NCBI GenBank assembly: GCA_037176725.1
Contig: JAZBRS010000035.1
Span: forward strand, 44,650,001-44,714,000
DNA from: Posidonia oceanica
Taxonomy: Eukaryota > Streptophyta > Magnoliopsida > Alismatales > Posidoniaceae
Length of the DNA: 64,000 bases
Direction of reading: 5' to 3'
A program made the position numbers and the translations under genes. Positions 9,480-20,460 of the stretch are shown here, one piece after another (position 1 is the stretch's first letter; each line of letters begins with the position of its first letter). Below the pieces are notes generated by a model that saw only the letters and a program-made list of their open reading frames with translations, was not told the DNA's origin and did no database searches.

Positions 9480-10560
9480 ATCAATCAATCACACTCAGGC
9501 TGATATTCCTAAACTATCATCTATCAATCACTCGTGCTAGGCTGATATCCGAAACTATCGCAGGCTGATATTCCTAAACTATCATCTATCAATCACTCAT
9601 GCTAGGCTGATATCCGAAACTATCTCAGGCTGATAATCCTAAACTATCTTCTGGCCGATCCATGGTTGGCCCGCAGTTGTGTTATACGGCTGACATCCAG
9701 TAACTGTCCCTCGTAATTGCACTTTTCCGGTTGACAGGACCGTAAACTGTCGCTCCGGTTGACAGGACCGTAAACTGTCGTTAGGCTGATACTCCTAAAC
9801 TATCGCGTGCAATTACGTTATACGGCTGACATCCAGTAACTGTCCCTTGCAATTGCGGTTTTCGGTTGACAGGACCGTAAACTGTCGCTCCAGTTGATAG
9901 GTCTGTAAACTATCCACCGGTTGACAGGACCGTAAACTGTCGTTAGGCTGATACTCCTAAACTATCACCCGCAATTGCATTATACGGCTGATATCCAGTA
10001 ACTATCCCTCATCGCGCGTTTCCAGTTGATAGGTCTGTAAACTATCCGCCGGTTGACAGGACCGTAAACTGTCGCTCCAGTTGATAGGTCTGTAAACTAT
10101 CCACCAGTTGGTAGGACTGTAAACTACCACGCGCAATGATGTTATACGGCTGACATCCAGTAACTGTCCCTTGCAATGCTGTTTCCAGTTGATAGGACTG
10201 TAAACTATCCTCCAGTTGATAGGTCTGTAAACTATCCGCCGGTTGACAGGACCGTAAACTGTCGCTCCAGATGATAGACTATAAACTATCCGGCATTGCG
10301 TTATACGGCTGATATCCAGTAACTATCCCTCATGGTTTGTGGGTTCCAGTTGATAGGTCTGTAAACTATCCTCCAGTTGATAGGTCTGTAAACTATCCAC
10401 CGGTTGACAGGACCGTAAACTGTCGTTAGGCTGATACTCCTAAACTATCACCCACAACCATGTTATACGGCTGATATCCAGTAACTATCACTCACAACTG
10501 CTCCGGTTGACAGGACCGTAAACTGTCACTCCCGGTTGATAGGACCGTAAACTATCCGGA
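9480..10560 (+). repeat. Array of about 32 hairpin units with covarying stems
   Basis: Three unit types alternate. Type 1 is GACAG-gaccgtaaa-CTGTC (e.g. 9733-9751), also as GATAG-gtctgtaaa-CTATC (9896-9914) and GGTAG-gactgtaaa-CTACC (10110-10128). Type 2 is GGCTGAyATCCAGTAACTrTC with C/G or T/A at the paired position. Type 3 is GATActcctaaacTATC. Loops stay nearly constant while the stem pairs change together. Spacers such as GCAATTGC and TTATACGGCTG recur. Confidence 0.9.
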
Positions 10561-11049
10561 CGATAAGCCCGTCACCTTATCATTTTTTTTCTCCTTTTCG
10601 GCGTGGCCTTGTCCCAGGAAGACAAAGTCACGCACCCCCTTTTCTGCGATAGGAGAGTTGGCCTCTCTCCTCTCGCACTCTTCTTTCCTGCTAGCTTGCT
10701 CCCCGGGCGGGGACCAGCTGCACCCTATTTTCCTTCGCTTTGTCGTGCAAGTCTGGCCTCCCTGCCAGATATTCGCGCCACATCGCACCTTTTTATCATT
10801 TTTCCTGCATCATCTCTGCACTTTCTTAACTAGCACTGCATGTTACTTAAGTATCACTTGCACAGCATCAGCATTTCCTTCTAGCTGCACTAACTTTTAT
10901 ACTAACTCTTGCATTGCATTTAGCATATCACACACAGCACAGCATCCATCTGCACTGGCATCTTGCATTACGGCAACGGGCTACGATCTTCGGTGCATCC
11001 GCCGAATAAGTAGCTCACGCCCATAGCAACCCGCTGCTCCCGCCGGTCA
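10561..11049 (+). other. Distal 3' non-coding segment of element 1
   Basis: Further hairpins are visible: GATAAG/CTTATC (10562-10581), AGGAGAG/CTCTCCT with loop ttggcct (10651-10671) and TCTGGC/GCCAGA with loop ctccct (10752-10769). The last 300 bases are rich in TTGCAT and GCATC words, as in elements 2 (20450-20800) and F (57800-58150). No gene. Confidence 0.65.
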
Positions 11050-11131
11050 GATGGGGTGTCTTGTCAACCCTGAGCAGCGGCCGCGCTCCGCTTGCCCTCG
11101 CTCAGGGAGGGGCATCTGTTGACACCCCATC
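11050..11131 (+). promoter_or_regulatory. Polypurine tract inside a nested inverted repeat at the 3' LTR edge, element 1
   Basis: The polypurine tract CTCAGGGAGGGGCATC (11101-11116) directly precedes the LTR start TGTTGACACC. It primes plus-strand DNA synthesis. Outer arms GATGGGGTGTC (11050-11060) and GACACCCCATC (11121-11131, in the LTR) pair perfectly over 11 bp; inner arms CCCTGAGC (11068-11075) and GCTCAGGG (11100-11107) pair over 8 bp. Confidence 0.85.
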
Positions 11132-14100
11132 TTGGCAGGCCTGGACCCTTGGAGCCCTCTTGGTGATTGCTGGATCAAACCCCAACCAAACCCTAACCCT
11201 AATCCTCCTCTCTACCCTTCAAAATCAGCCCATTCTGACCTAAACCTTTACCCCCCTTCCCAACCTCAAAACCTAACCAAAATCCATAGGGAAACCCACC
11301 AACATCCACTCAACAAACCTACCCAAAGACCTAGGAATTTTCAAACCTAACCCATTCCCAAAAACCCTAGAAAACTTAGGTGAAACTACCCTTTTTCTAC
11401 ACCTTGAAACCCCTCCAAAACCTCCTTAGAATCAAACCAAAACTTCAGACCTAAGACTTCAAACCCTAGACTACCCACTCACCAATTTTCATCCCATTCC
11501 AAGACCATTAAGACCCTCTTTCACCCAAATTATCCTTTTCTCTCTCCGGGATTATCATTTTCTCTCTCCTCTCTCTCTCTCCTGATTATCATCTCTCTTT
11601 TCATCCCTTTCTTATCCTTTTTCTGGTCTGGCTGTGGGCCCCCTCTGTGCCTCTATCCTTCCTCTATCTTATCCCTATTTTTACTCTATTTTTAACACTT
11701 TTTCTGAATTTTAATAAATCGTTTTCCTCTAGTCTATCCCTTTTCCTCTTATCTCCCTCTTTTTTCCATTCCTTTCCTCCTTCTCTTTTCCTTTTCCCCC
11801 TTTTTGCAAAAATCCACAAAAACCTATAAAAATCTATAAAATCTCAAAACACAAAAGAAGCAAATCAGAACCCTAAGAAAAACAATTAAAAAATGTTAAA
11901 CAAGCAATTAACAACTTAAACTTAACTTAAGCAAGCTAAAAAGAAAACCAAGCATGCAAACTAAAAAATGCAAAACAAATCAAAAGAAAACACTGAAAAA
12001 TCGAGGAAAAAGCTAAAATAAAATCAAAACCCACCAAAGGTAAAAACCCATCAGAAGAATTAAAAACAAACCCAAAAACAAGAATTAAAAAAATCAAATG
12101 CTAAAACAAGTAATTAAGGAAGACAAAAGACTTAACTTAATAAACATAAGAAAAACAAGTAAAAAACTTAATTAAAAAAAGAAAAGAAAAACACATCTGA
12201 AAAGCCTAAAAAACACTCTATCAAACCAGAAAAATCCAACTAAAAACTTCAAGAAAAATCAACAAAATAAAAATCAAAACACAACTTAAAAGATTTAAGA
12301 AGGAAAAACCTTAACAAGACTACAACTTAAAAGTCTAAAAAAACATCCTGATTAATGGGAAATTAAATCCTAAAAAATCCTAATTAATATCCTAAGTGTC
12401 CAACAAGGGAAACACATTTTTTTAAACAATTTAAAAAAGGTTTAACAAACATTTAATCAAGTGAAAACTAATTAAAAGCAAAACCAAAACCCTAAAATCC
12501 TAATCAAGCCCAAAACCCATTTAAACCACACTAATTAACCAAAAGAAGTCATTAAAAAATCTAGTTAAGATCCTGATTCACAGCACAAGCACCTTAATAT
12601 TTTTACTTATTTTTAATTTATTTTTTCCTATTTTATTTCCCCATTCTACCCTCTCTTTCTTTCTTCCTTCTTTCTTTCTTTCTTTCTTTCTTTTCCTTAC
12701 TGGGCACAATCCAGCCCGTTTCTTTTTTTTTTCTATTTTCTCTGCTTTTTCTCGGCCCGCAGCAGTCCGGCCCGTTCTCTCCTTCTTCTTCCTTCTTCTT
12801 CCTCGCGCTTCCACCGGATTTCCTTCCCGCGAGCTCACTACTACAGATCTCCCTCCATCCATTTGAATTCGAAGCTCCGTCCTTTCATGCAACAGCGCCC
12901 ACCGCTCTCTCATCTCTCAGCACCGATTCCGGGAGGCTTTAATTGCCTGTCGTCTCGCCGGCATCCGTCTCTTTTCTGCTGCAGTACTCGCGCCGGAGGA
13001 ATTCAAAAGTCTCCAGCGCGCGCACCGGCAGCCCTTGGCCTGATTTAAGCATCCAGAATTCCCCTCCTTCGATCGCCTTTTGCCATCCGAGAGAGAGAGC
13101 GATCCAGAGAGAGCAATCAGAGAGAACCCAACCTGAGAGAAACCAGAATTCCCAACTTTTTTCCACCTGTGCCATCTTCCTTCTCCTCTGCATTTCTTCC
13201 AATTCCGGAGTGAGAAGAGAGGGCAGAAGGGATTGTTGAAGAGTCCTTGGCATCCTGGAGAGAGATCCCAATTCCAGACCAATCTCCACACCTAATCCTT
13301 CTCTCATTCCTTCTGAAATCTTCAGAAAACCTTCTTCCTCCTTTTCCAGAAAACCAAACCCCTTCCCGGCCTTCATCCTCCTCCCAATTACTCCCCCAAG
13401 TTCACCCAAAACACAGCCATTCCCCTTCACCTTTCTACAGCCATTCCATCACCCAAAACTGCCCCAAATCATCCTCTGAAGCCACCTGTAACCCAACTCC
13501 TTCCCTCCGGCAATTCCCTTCACCACAGCCCGTAGCCTCCTCCCAAACTTCACCCAGCTACCCACCAGGCCTCCACCTTTCCAAAGCCCCCGGCCTCGAA
13601 CCAAACCATCCACCACAGACCTTAAACCTCACTCCAAACACTTGTGTCACCTTCGAACCAGAAGTCGACCCAGCCATCAAACTCACTCCACACTCTCCGG
13701 AACCACAATCCAATCTTCCAGTATCGCTCCCCGGACCTCCAGCAACCTCCCGGAGGGCTCCATCCAGCCTGAGGAGCAGCAGATACCCTCCCCGGTCTCC
13801 GGCTGTCATTGCTGGACCCAAAAACGCCGGATTCCTCTCCGAGCTTCGAAGCTCGCGTCCAATCGCCCAGAAAGCACCGGAAGCACCCCCTGAGTAGATC
13901 CCAATCTCCATGAGCGCCTGAGGACCACTGCCGCGACTGGACGACCTCCACCGGCCACCTCCGACACTGCTGAGGTCGGGGGAACGCACCAGGCACCACC
14001 GCAGGTACTTCTCGCCCTCCCTAGCTCCCTCTCCTCCTCCTGCTGCTTTGCCGCTGGTCAGAACCAAGCTCCGAGCCTCCCGGACGCCGCGACAGTTCGC

Positions 14101-14379
14101 CGAACAGGTCTCCTTCTCCGGCGTCGGCTGCTCTTCCTCCGGACACTCCGATCAACAGAGCAAGCTCCGGACCGTTCCCAGAGCTCCGGACGACCGCCGA
14201 CGCTGTTCTCCGTTCTCCCGCGCCTCCTCAGCCTCCCCTGTCGACGGCCACGAGTACTGCCGGCGTTCTGCTACAGTACTCGTCGCCGTCGACCAATTAC
14301 TGTGCAGTTATTTTATTCCAGCTAAAGTTTTAAGTAAATATTGCATATTTGGTTTAAGTTTCTGTCATTTTGCATTCCA

Positions 14380-15060
14380 GTCCTTATTTCATTTATTCTG
14401 CTTGGTTTTTAATTAAATACTTTGCTAAATTGCATGATCTGTTTATGTTTTTCAGTATTTGCAAGTTGGTCCATTTACTGTGCTGTGCTGTTTTAATATT
14501 TTGTAGTTTAGTCCTCCTGTTTTCGATTTTTGCACATAGGTCCTGCACTAAATCATTTCATTTAAATGCTTTAACTTTACCATACTGCATTGCATCCTAG
14601 CCCCCTGCAAGTTTTTATTTTTGCATCTAAGTCCCATGCACTGTAGAACTTAGCTTTTATTTTTAATTTTTGTATACTGCATTGCATATTTTACCTTCTA
14701 GTTTTGCATATTTGCAGTTAGGTCCATTTTAAATGGACAGTAACTGTGCTGCATGCATTTTAGCTTATTACATTGCATTTTTGACCCTGTACTTTTGAAA
14801 AATTGCACTGTGGTCCTGTCATTTAAATTCCAGAGCATGTTTTCCATACTAAATTGCATTTTCAGCCCCAGCATGATTTCAAAATCACACATAGGTCCCT
14901 GCACCTTTTAAAAAATCATGTGAAAAGACCATTTTGCCCCTAGGTTGCATCTTAGCTCCTATACCTACCAAATTGCATACAGACCCTCCACTAGTATTCC
15001 CAGACTCCCCAGAACCTTGTTTTCTGGAAAATTTGCATTTTAGCCCCTTTTCTTTTTCAA
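14380..15060 (+). repeat. Degenerate TTGCA...AGGTCC unit array in LTR 1
   Basis: Units of T-rich sequence, TTGCA, a few bases, then AGGTCC, AGTCC or AGCCC recur every 40-60 bases. The same array is present at the matching place in LTR 2 (23620-25030), LTR D (36790-37640, reversed) and LTR 5 (63450-64000). Function unknown. Confidence 0.75.
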
Positions 15061-15602
15061 AATGCCTTCTGAACTCCTGGCTTTTCCCAGTTTCTTATCA
15101 TTGCTTTTTCTTACTTTTGCATGCATCCTGCACTCATCTAGCCTTGCATTTTAGCATCTTCTTGCACACACTAAGCACTTTTAGCTCCCTTCCACTTGGG
15201 AGAACCTTTTACACATCCCTAGGACCTCTTGAACACCTAGATCTGCTCTTCTCCCCTGTTCTGGCCCTTCTACCTTGAAGCTGCGATATCTTCCAATCCG
15301 GCCGTTGGATCTTCTCAAGTAAGCTGCCCAGGCGACCGCAGTAAAGCGCTCTTCAGCATGGACCAGACAGATTTCAGATCAGGCTCCCGAATTTCCAGGA
15401 ATGTCCTCCTGAACCTCTGCATTGCATTCATTTGCATGCCATTTGCACAGTTTTCCTTGTTTTCGCTTTCTGTCTCTTCGAGCATGTAGAATAGGACTTC
15501 CCCTTTTTGCTTGTCTATTCAAATCCCCATTTCGCGTACTCCTGTGTGTTTTGTGTTGAGTTTTCCTTGGATTTGCCACTTAATGTGACTTTCTTCCCCC
15601 TT

Positions 15603-15680
15603 TTCCACGATCCGATCGCATCGCGAGCTTTGGGTAGCATGCGAGACACACCGTGGAACGATTTAGTGGGAAACAGTCGC
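15603..15680 (+). other. Conserved stem-bounded block in LTR 1
   Basis: A block holding GAGCTTTGGG, GCGAGACACA and TTTAGTGGG is kept in LTR 1, LTR 2 (25509-25586) and LTR D (36245-36327, reversed) although the surroundings diverge. It is closed by CCACG (15605-15609) and CGTGG (15652-15656). Possible RNA role in packaging or dimerisation is only inference. Confidence 0.6.
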
Positions 15681-15849
15681 TAAGAGGTGGTAATCCCTCC
15701 GTTTGCACACTCTCCCCTCTGTAGGTCTTCACACCTACTCTGAGTGGTCCTGAACGACGTCTGTTCTTACACACGCGTTGTTTTGACTCCCCTTTGACCT
15801 TTTCTAATCACTTTCTGCATTCTTGCATTCTCATGGCTTTTTCCGAGGC

Positions 15850-16060
15850 TTTGCTTCGCTGTTTTGGCACCGTTTTGCGTGCCTGCTCTCGTTTTGGCAC
15901 CATTTTGCGTGCCCTTCTGTTTTCTTGTCTCGTTTTGCGTGTTGCCTTGTTTTTCGCCCGTTTTGCGTGCCTTTCTGTTTTCTCGTCTTGTTTTGCGTGC
16001 CATTTTCGCTCTTTTGCATCGTTTTGCGTGCATTGCTCATTTCTCGCCTCGTTTTGCGTG
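15850..16060 (+). repeat. GTTTTGCGTGCC minisatellite in LTR 1
   Basis: The word TTTTGCGTGC recurs about nine times with variable spacers. LTR D has a 30-bp array of related sequence at the same place (35750-36076, reversed). Confidence 0.85.
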
Positions 16061-16356
16061 TTTTACGCCGTTTTCCTTTGCATGTCGATCGCATTGCATG
16101 GTTTTCTCACTGTTTTCTCGCTTGCATTTGCTATAGGGCTGTGATGCTTACTGTCTGGAGTTCTCACGAGCTAGGTTTCGCTTGGTTCGGAACACGGACA
16201 GCGTAGTTGAGCACTTAGAGAGCACGTTTACTTCCTTGCTTTGTTTCTTCCCACTTAGAGCACACCTTGAGCATTCATTCAGGCATTTATAGGCACATAG
16301 GCATTCAATCCTGCATTTTTCTGCGTATGCAAGCGTAAGCCTAGAAAGACCGATTT

Positions 16357-16594
16357 TCGGGCGTGTCAGGGGTGCCTAATACCTTCCCCGCACGTAACAG
16401 GAGTCCTTACCCTGTCTTTTGGCCCGCAATGACCGTACTGCCCTTATCCTAGGCTAGAGTCATCTCATTTGCATTTGTTTGCATTTGTTTTCCTCTGCAT
16501 CGCTTTGCTTTGCATTTCTTGCTCGGTTTTGCGCGTTAATTCACGCATTACCCCGGTTTTCCTCGTCTTCCGTTAATAGACGTGGTGGCGACTC
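16357..16594 (+). other. Tat LTR signature box and PBS-like TGGCGACTC inside LTR 1
   Basis: The box GGCGTGTCAGGGGTGCCTAA, then ACCTTCCCCGC and CGTAACAGGAGTCC, is typical of Ogre/Tat LTRs. TGGCGACTC at 16586-16594, after TTAATAGACG, looks like a tRNA-primer site but lies 118 bases before the LTR end defined by CTACA. Both recur in LTR 2, D and F. Confidence 0.7.
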
Positions 16595-16712
16595 TGATTT
16601 GTCTTATCTTCCCTTTTTCTCCTCGATTCCAAGTGTTTTCGAGTTGAGCCTCTTCCTCGGATCTCAATCGCCGCTATATTTAGCAAGCCTGATTCCGATC
16701 GGGATCGCTACA

Positions 16713-19700
16713 ATAAGGCTTGCACTTATCATTCCTAACCTCTTCCTGGTCTTGATAGCGCTTGCACCTATCATTCCTGGCGGTCAGGTCTTGATAAGGC
16801 TTGCACTTATCATTCGTGACCACTTCCTGGTCTTGATAGGGCTTGCACCTATCATTCCTGGCGGTCCGGTCTTGATAAAGGCGGCACTTATCATTCCTGT
16901 CATCTTCCTGGTCTTGATTGGGCTTGCACCAATCATTCCTGGCGGTCCGGTCGTGATAAGGCTTGCACTTATCAGTCCTGACCTTTTCTTGGTCTTGATA
17001 GGGCTTACACCTATCATTCTTGGTGGCCCGATCTTGGTAAGGCTTGCACTTATCATTCACGACCTCTTCCTAGTCTTGATAGGGCTTGCACCTATCATTC
17101 CTGGTGGTCCTGTCTTGATAAGGCTTGCACTTATCATTCCGGACCTCTTCCTGGTCTTGATAGGGCTTGTGCCTATCATTCCTGGCGGTCCGGTCTTGAT
17201 ACGCCTTCCACTTATCATTCCTGACCTCTTCCGGGTCTTGATAGAGCTTGCACCTATCATTCCTGGCGGTCCGGTCTTGATAAGGCTTGCACTTATCATT
17301 CGTGACCTCTTCCAGGTCTTGATAGGGCTTACTCCTATCATTCCTAGGGGTCTAGTCCTGATAAGGCTTGCACTTATCAGTCCAGACCTCTTCCTGGTCC
17401 CAATAGGGCTTGCACCTATCATTCCTGGCAGTTCGATCTTGATAAGGCTTGCACTTATCATTCTAGACCACTTCCCAGTCTTGATAGGGCTTGCACCTAT
17501 CATTCCTGGCAGCCCGATTTTGATAAGGCTTGCACTTATCATTCCAGACATCTCCCTGGCTTCTTCCTGGTCTTGATAGTGCTTGCACCTATCATTCCTA
17601 GCGGTCCGATCTTGATAAGGCTTGCACTTATCATTCCTTACCTCTTCCTAGTCTTGCTAGGGCTTGCACCTATCCTTCCTGGCGGTCCGGTCTTGATAAG
17701 GCTTGCACTTATCATTCCTGACCACTTCCTGGTCTTGATAGCGCTTGCACCTATCATTCCTGGTGGTCCGGTCTTGATAAGGCTTGCACATATCATTCAT
17801 GACCTCTTCCTGGTCTTTTAGGGCTTGCACCTATCATTCTTGGCGGTCCGGTCTTGATAAGGCCTGCACTTATCATTCCTATCCTCTTCCTGGTCTTGAT
17901 AGGGCTTGCACCTATCATTCTTGGCGGTCCGGTCTTGATAAAGCTTGCACTTATCATTCATGACCTTTTCCTGGTCTTGATCGGGCTTGCACCTATCAAT
18001 ACTAGCGGTCCGGTCTTGATAAGGCTTGCACTTATCATTCTTGACCTCTTCTTGGTCTTGATAGGGCTTGCACCAGTCATTCCTAGCGGTCTGGTCATGA
18101 TAAGGCTTGCACTTATCATTTCTGACCTCTTCCTGGTCTTGATAGGGCTTGCGCCTATCATTCCTGGCGGTCCGGTCTTGATAAGGCTTCCACTTATCAT
18201 TCCTGACCTCCTCCGGGTCTTAATAGAGCTTGCACCTATTTTCTTGGCGGTTCGGTCTTGATAAGGCTTGCACTTATCATTCCTGACCTCTTCCTGGTGT
18301 TGATAGGGCTTGCACTGATCATTCCTGGTAGTCCAGTCTTGATAAGGCTTGCACTTTTCATTCCAGACCTCTTCCTCGTCCTAATAGGGCTTGCACCTCT
18401 CATTCCTGGTGATCTGATCGTGATAAGGCTTGCACTTATCATTCCAGACCTCTTCCTGGTCTTGATAAGGCTTGCACCTATCATTCCTGGTTGTCTGGTC
18501 TTGATAAGGCTTGCACTTATCATTCCTGACCTCTCCCTGGCTTCTTCCTAGCCTTGATAGGGCTTGCACCAATCATTCCTGGCGGTCTAGTCTTGATAAG
18601 GCTTGCACTTATCATTCCTGACCTCTTCCTGGTCTTGATAGGCTTGCACCTATCATTCCTGGCGGTCTGGTCTTGATATGGCTTGCACTTATCATTCCTG
18701 ATCTCTTCCTGGTCTTGATAGCGCTTGCACCTATCATTCCTGGCGGTCCGGTCTTGATAAGGCTTGCACTTATCATTCGTGACCTCTTCCTGGTCTTCTA
18801 GGGCTTGCACCTATCATTCCTGGCGGTCCGGTCTTGATAAGGCCTGCAGTTATCATTCCAGTCCTCTTCCTGGTCTTGATAGGGCTTGCACCTATCATTC
18901 CTGGTGGTTCGGTTTTGATAAGGCTTGCACTAATCAATCCAGGCCTTTTCCTGGTCTTGATTGGGCTTGCACCTATCGTTCCTGACGGTCCGGTCTTGAT
19001 AAGGCTTGCACTTATCATTCCTGACCTCTTCCTGGTCTTGATAGGGCTTGCACCTATCATTCCTAGCTGTTTGGTCTTGATAAGGCTTGCACTTATCATT
19101 CCTGACCTCTTCCTGGTCTTGATAGGGCTTGCACCTATCGTTCCTAGCGGTCCGATCTTGATACGGCTTCCACTTATCATTCCTGACCTCTTCCGGGTCT
19201 TGATAGAGCTTGCACCTATCATTCCTGACCTCTTCCGGGTCTTGATAGAGCTTGCACCTATCATTCCTGGCGGTTCAGTCTTGATAAGGCTTGCACTTAT
19301 CATTCCTGATTTCTTCATGGTCTTGATAGGGCTTGCACCTATCATTTCTGGCTGTCCGGTCGTGATATGGCTTGCGCTTATCATTCCAGACCTCTTCCTG
19401 GTCCTGATAGGGCTTGCACCTATCATTCCTAGTGGTCTAGTCTAAATAAGGCTTGCACTTATCATTCCAGACCTCTTCCTGGTCTTGATAGGGCTTGCAC
19501 GTATCATTCCTGGTGGTCCGGTCTTGATTAGTCTTGCACTTATCATTCCTGACCTCTCCCTGGCTTCTTCCTGGTTTTGATAGGGCTTGCGCCTATCATT
19601 CCTGGTGGTCCGGTCTTGATAAGGGTTGCACTTATCATTCCTAACATCTTTCTTGTCTTGATTGGGCTTGCAGCTATCATTCCTGACCTGTTTCTGGTCT

Positions 19701-19820
19701 TGATAGGGCTTACACCTATCATTCCTGGCCTCTTTCTGGTCTTGATAGGGCTTGCACCTATCATTCCTGACCTCTTTCTAGTCTTGATAAGGCTTGCACT
19801 TATCATTCCTGGCCTCTTTC
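16713..19820 (+). repeat. 81-bp dimeric hairpin satellite, about 38 copies
   Basis: Each 81-bp unit has two hairpins with the same 7-nt loop: GATAAG-gcttgca-CTTATC and GATAGG-gcttgca-CCTATC, separated by ATTCCTGACCTCTTCCTGG and ATTCCTGGCGGTCCGG spacers. At 16916-16934 both arms change together to GATTGG/CCAATC; some units have one arm changed (e.g. near 18561, 18955). Since 81 is divisible by three, long repetitive frames run on both strands; they are not genes. Confidence 0.93.
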
Positions 19821-20460
19821 CGGTCGATAAGTCCGTAGCTTATCATTCGTTCCCTTGCGGCCAATGGGTCCGAAACCTATCATCTGTCGTGCGTCCCCTT
19901 TTCTTGCTTGCTTTCTCGGTGAAAAAGGTGCCCCCTTTTCTTTCGTGCGGGAATTTTGCCCCTCTTTTTTCCACACTGCTCTGGTCGTCTGCTTGCTTCC
20001 TTGGGCAAGGACAAGCTACCTTTCCTTCTCCGGGCTAGCAGCCCTAACTACTTGGTTGACACTTATCATAACTGTCCAACCCTTCTTTCGATGCCACGGG
20101 TGCTTCGGCTGTCCCCTAGTATCATCCTTGATACCAGGGCCATCTTATTTTGCCGCCCCCGGTATCTTCTTTGGGCTGGCAGCCCAAACTGCTCGGATGA
20201 CACGTGTCGCCCTATTTGGCGTCCTTTTCTTTGGGCTGATAACCCCAACTATCCGGTGGTGAGTCCGTCAACTCCTTGGGCTGATAACCCCAACTATCAG
20301 GTGGTGAGTTCCTCAACTCCTTGGGTTGATAACCCCAACTATCCGGTGGTGAGTCCGTCAACTCCTCAGGGTGATAGCCCTAACTATCTGGTGATGATTT
20401 TGTCAACTCCTTGGGCTGATAGCCCTAACTATTCGGCAATGAGTCCATCAACTCATTATT
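19821..20460 (+). repeat. Further hairpin units of element 2 3' region
   Basis: GTATC-atcctt-GATAC (20119-20134) is followed by about five tandem units of GCTGATAaccccaacTATC with GGTGAGTCCGTCAACTCC (20221-20450). The reverse complement of this unit is found in element F at 58190-58260. Confidence 0.8.

Larger units (their letters stand above)
1..16712 (+). mobile_element. Element 1: Tat/Ogre-type Ty3/gypsy retrotransposon, 5' part outside window
   Basis: The order is polyprotein (1-5253), accessory ORF (6729-7931), hairpin-rich non-coding 3' region (7932-11100), polypurine tract (11101-11116) and a 5.6-kb 3' LTR (11117-16712). RT, RNase H, a second archaeal-type RNase H and integrase without chromodomain, with very long LTRs, are the hallmarks of the plant Tat/Ogre lineage. 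The LTR ends in CTACA at 16712 and the next bases, ATAAG, start inside a hairpin unit of element 2. Element 1 therefore seems to have inserted into that array, and ATAAG is the predicted 5-bp target duplication. The 5' LTR, gag and protease lie left of the window. Confidence 0.9.
11117..16712 (+). repeat. 3' LTR of element 1 (Tat type, 5596 bp)
   Basis: It starts TGTTGACACCCCATC and ends GGGATCGCTACA. In order: a C/A-rich block with CCCTAA words (11150-11500), a pyrimidine-rich block (11500-11800), a very A-rich block (11815-12560), a CTTT microsatellite (about 12655-12700), a GC-rich block resembling a 5' untranslated region (12840-14300), a block of TTGCA...AGGTCC units (14380-15060), a conserved stem-loop domain (15603-15680), a GCGTGCC minisatellite (15850-16060) and the U5 signature (16357-16406). 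LTR 5 at 60214 is a close relative. Open frames in the GC-rich block (e.g. 13247-13897) are not convincing genes. Confidence 0.9.

Noticed and set aside
9480..10560. CRISPR-like regular repeats (also 16713-19820)
   Set aside because: Spacers are themselves repeated, the host is a plant, and no cas gene is present.
11824..11850. TATAAA words as promoter of LTR 1
   Set aside because: They sit in a broad A-rich block where such words are expected by chance, and the match in LTR 5 is altered.
13247..13897. Pro/Ser-rich 216-codon frame in LTR 1
   Set aside because: Composition-driven, overlapped by long frames on the other strand, and not kept in the matching part of LTR 5.
16479..19445. Long frames on both strands (up to 365 codons) repeating LIGLAPIIPGGPV or MIGASPIKTRKRSG
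   Set aside because: They follow from the 81-bp repeat period being a multiple of three; no start context, domain or selection sign.
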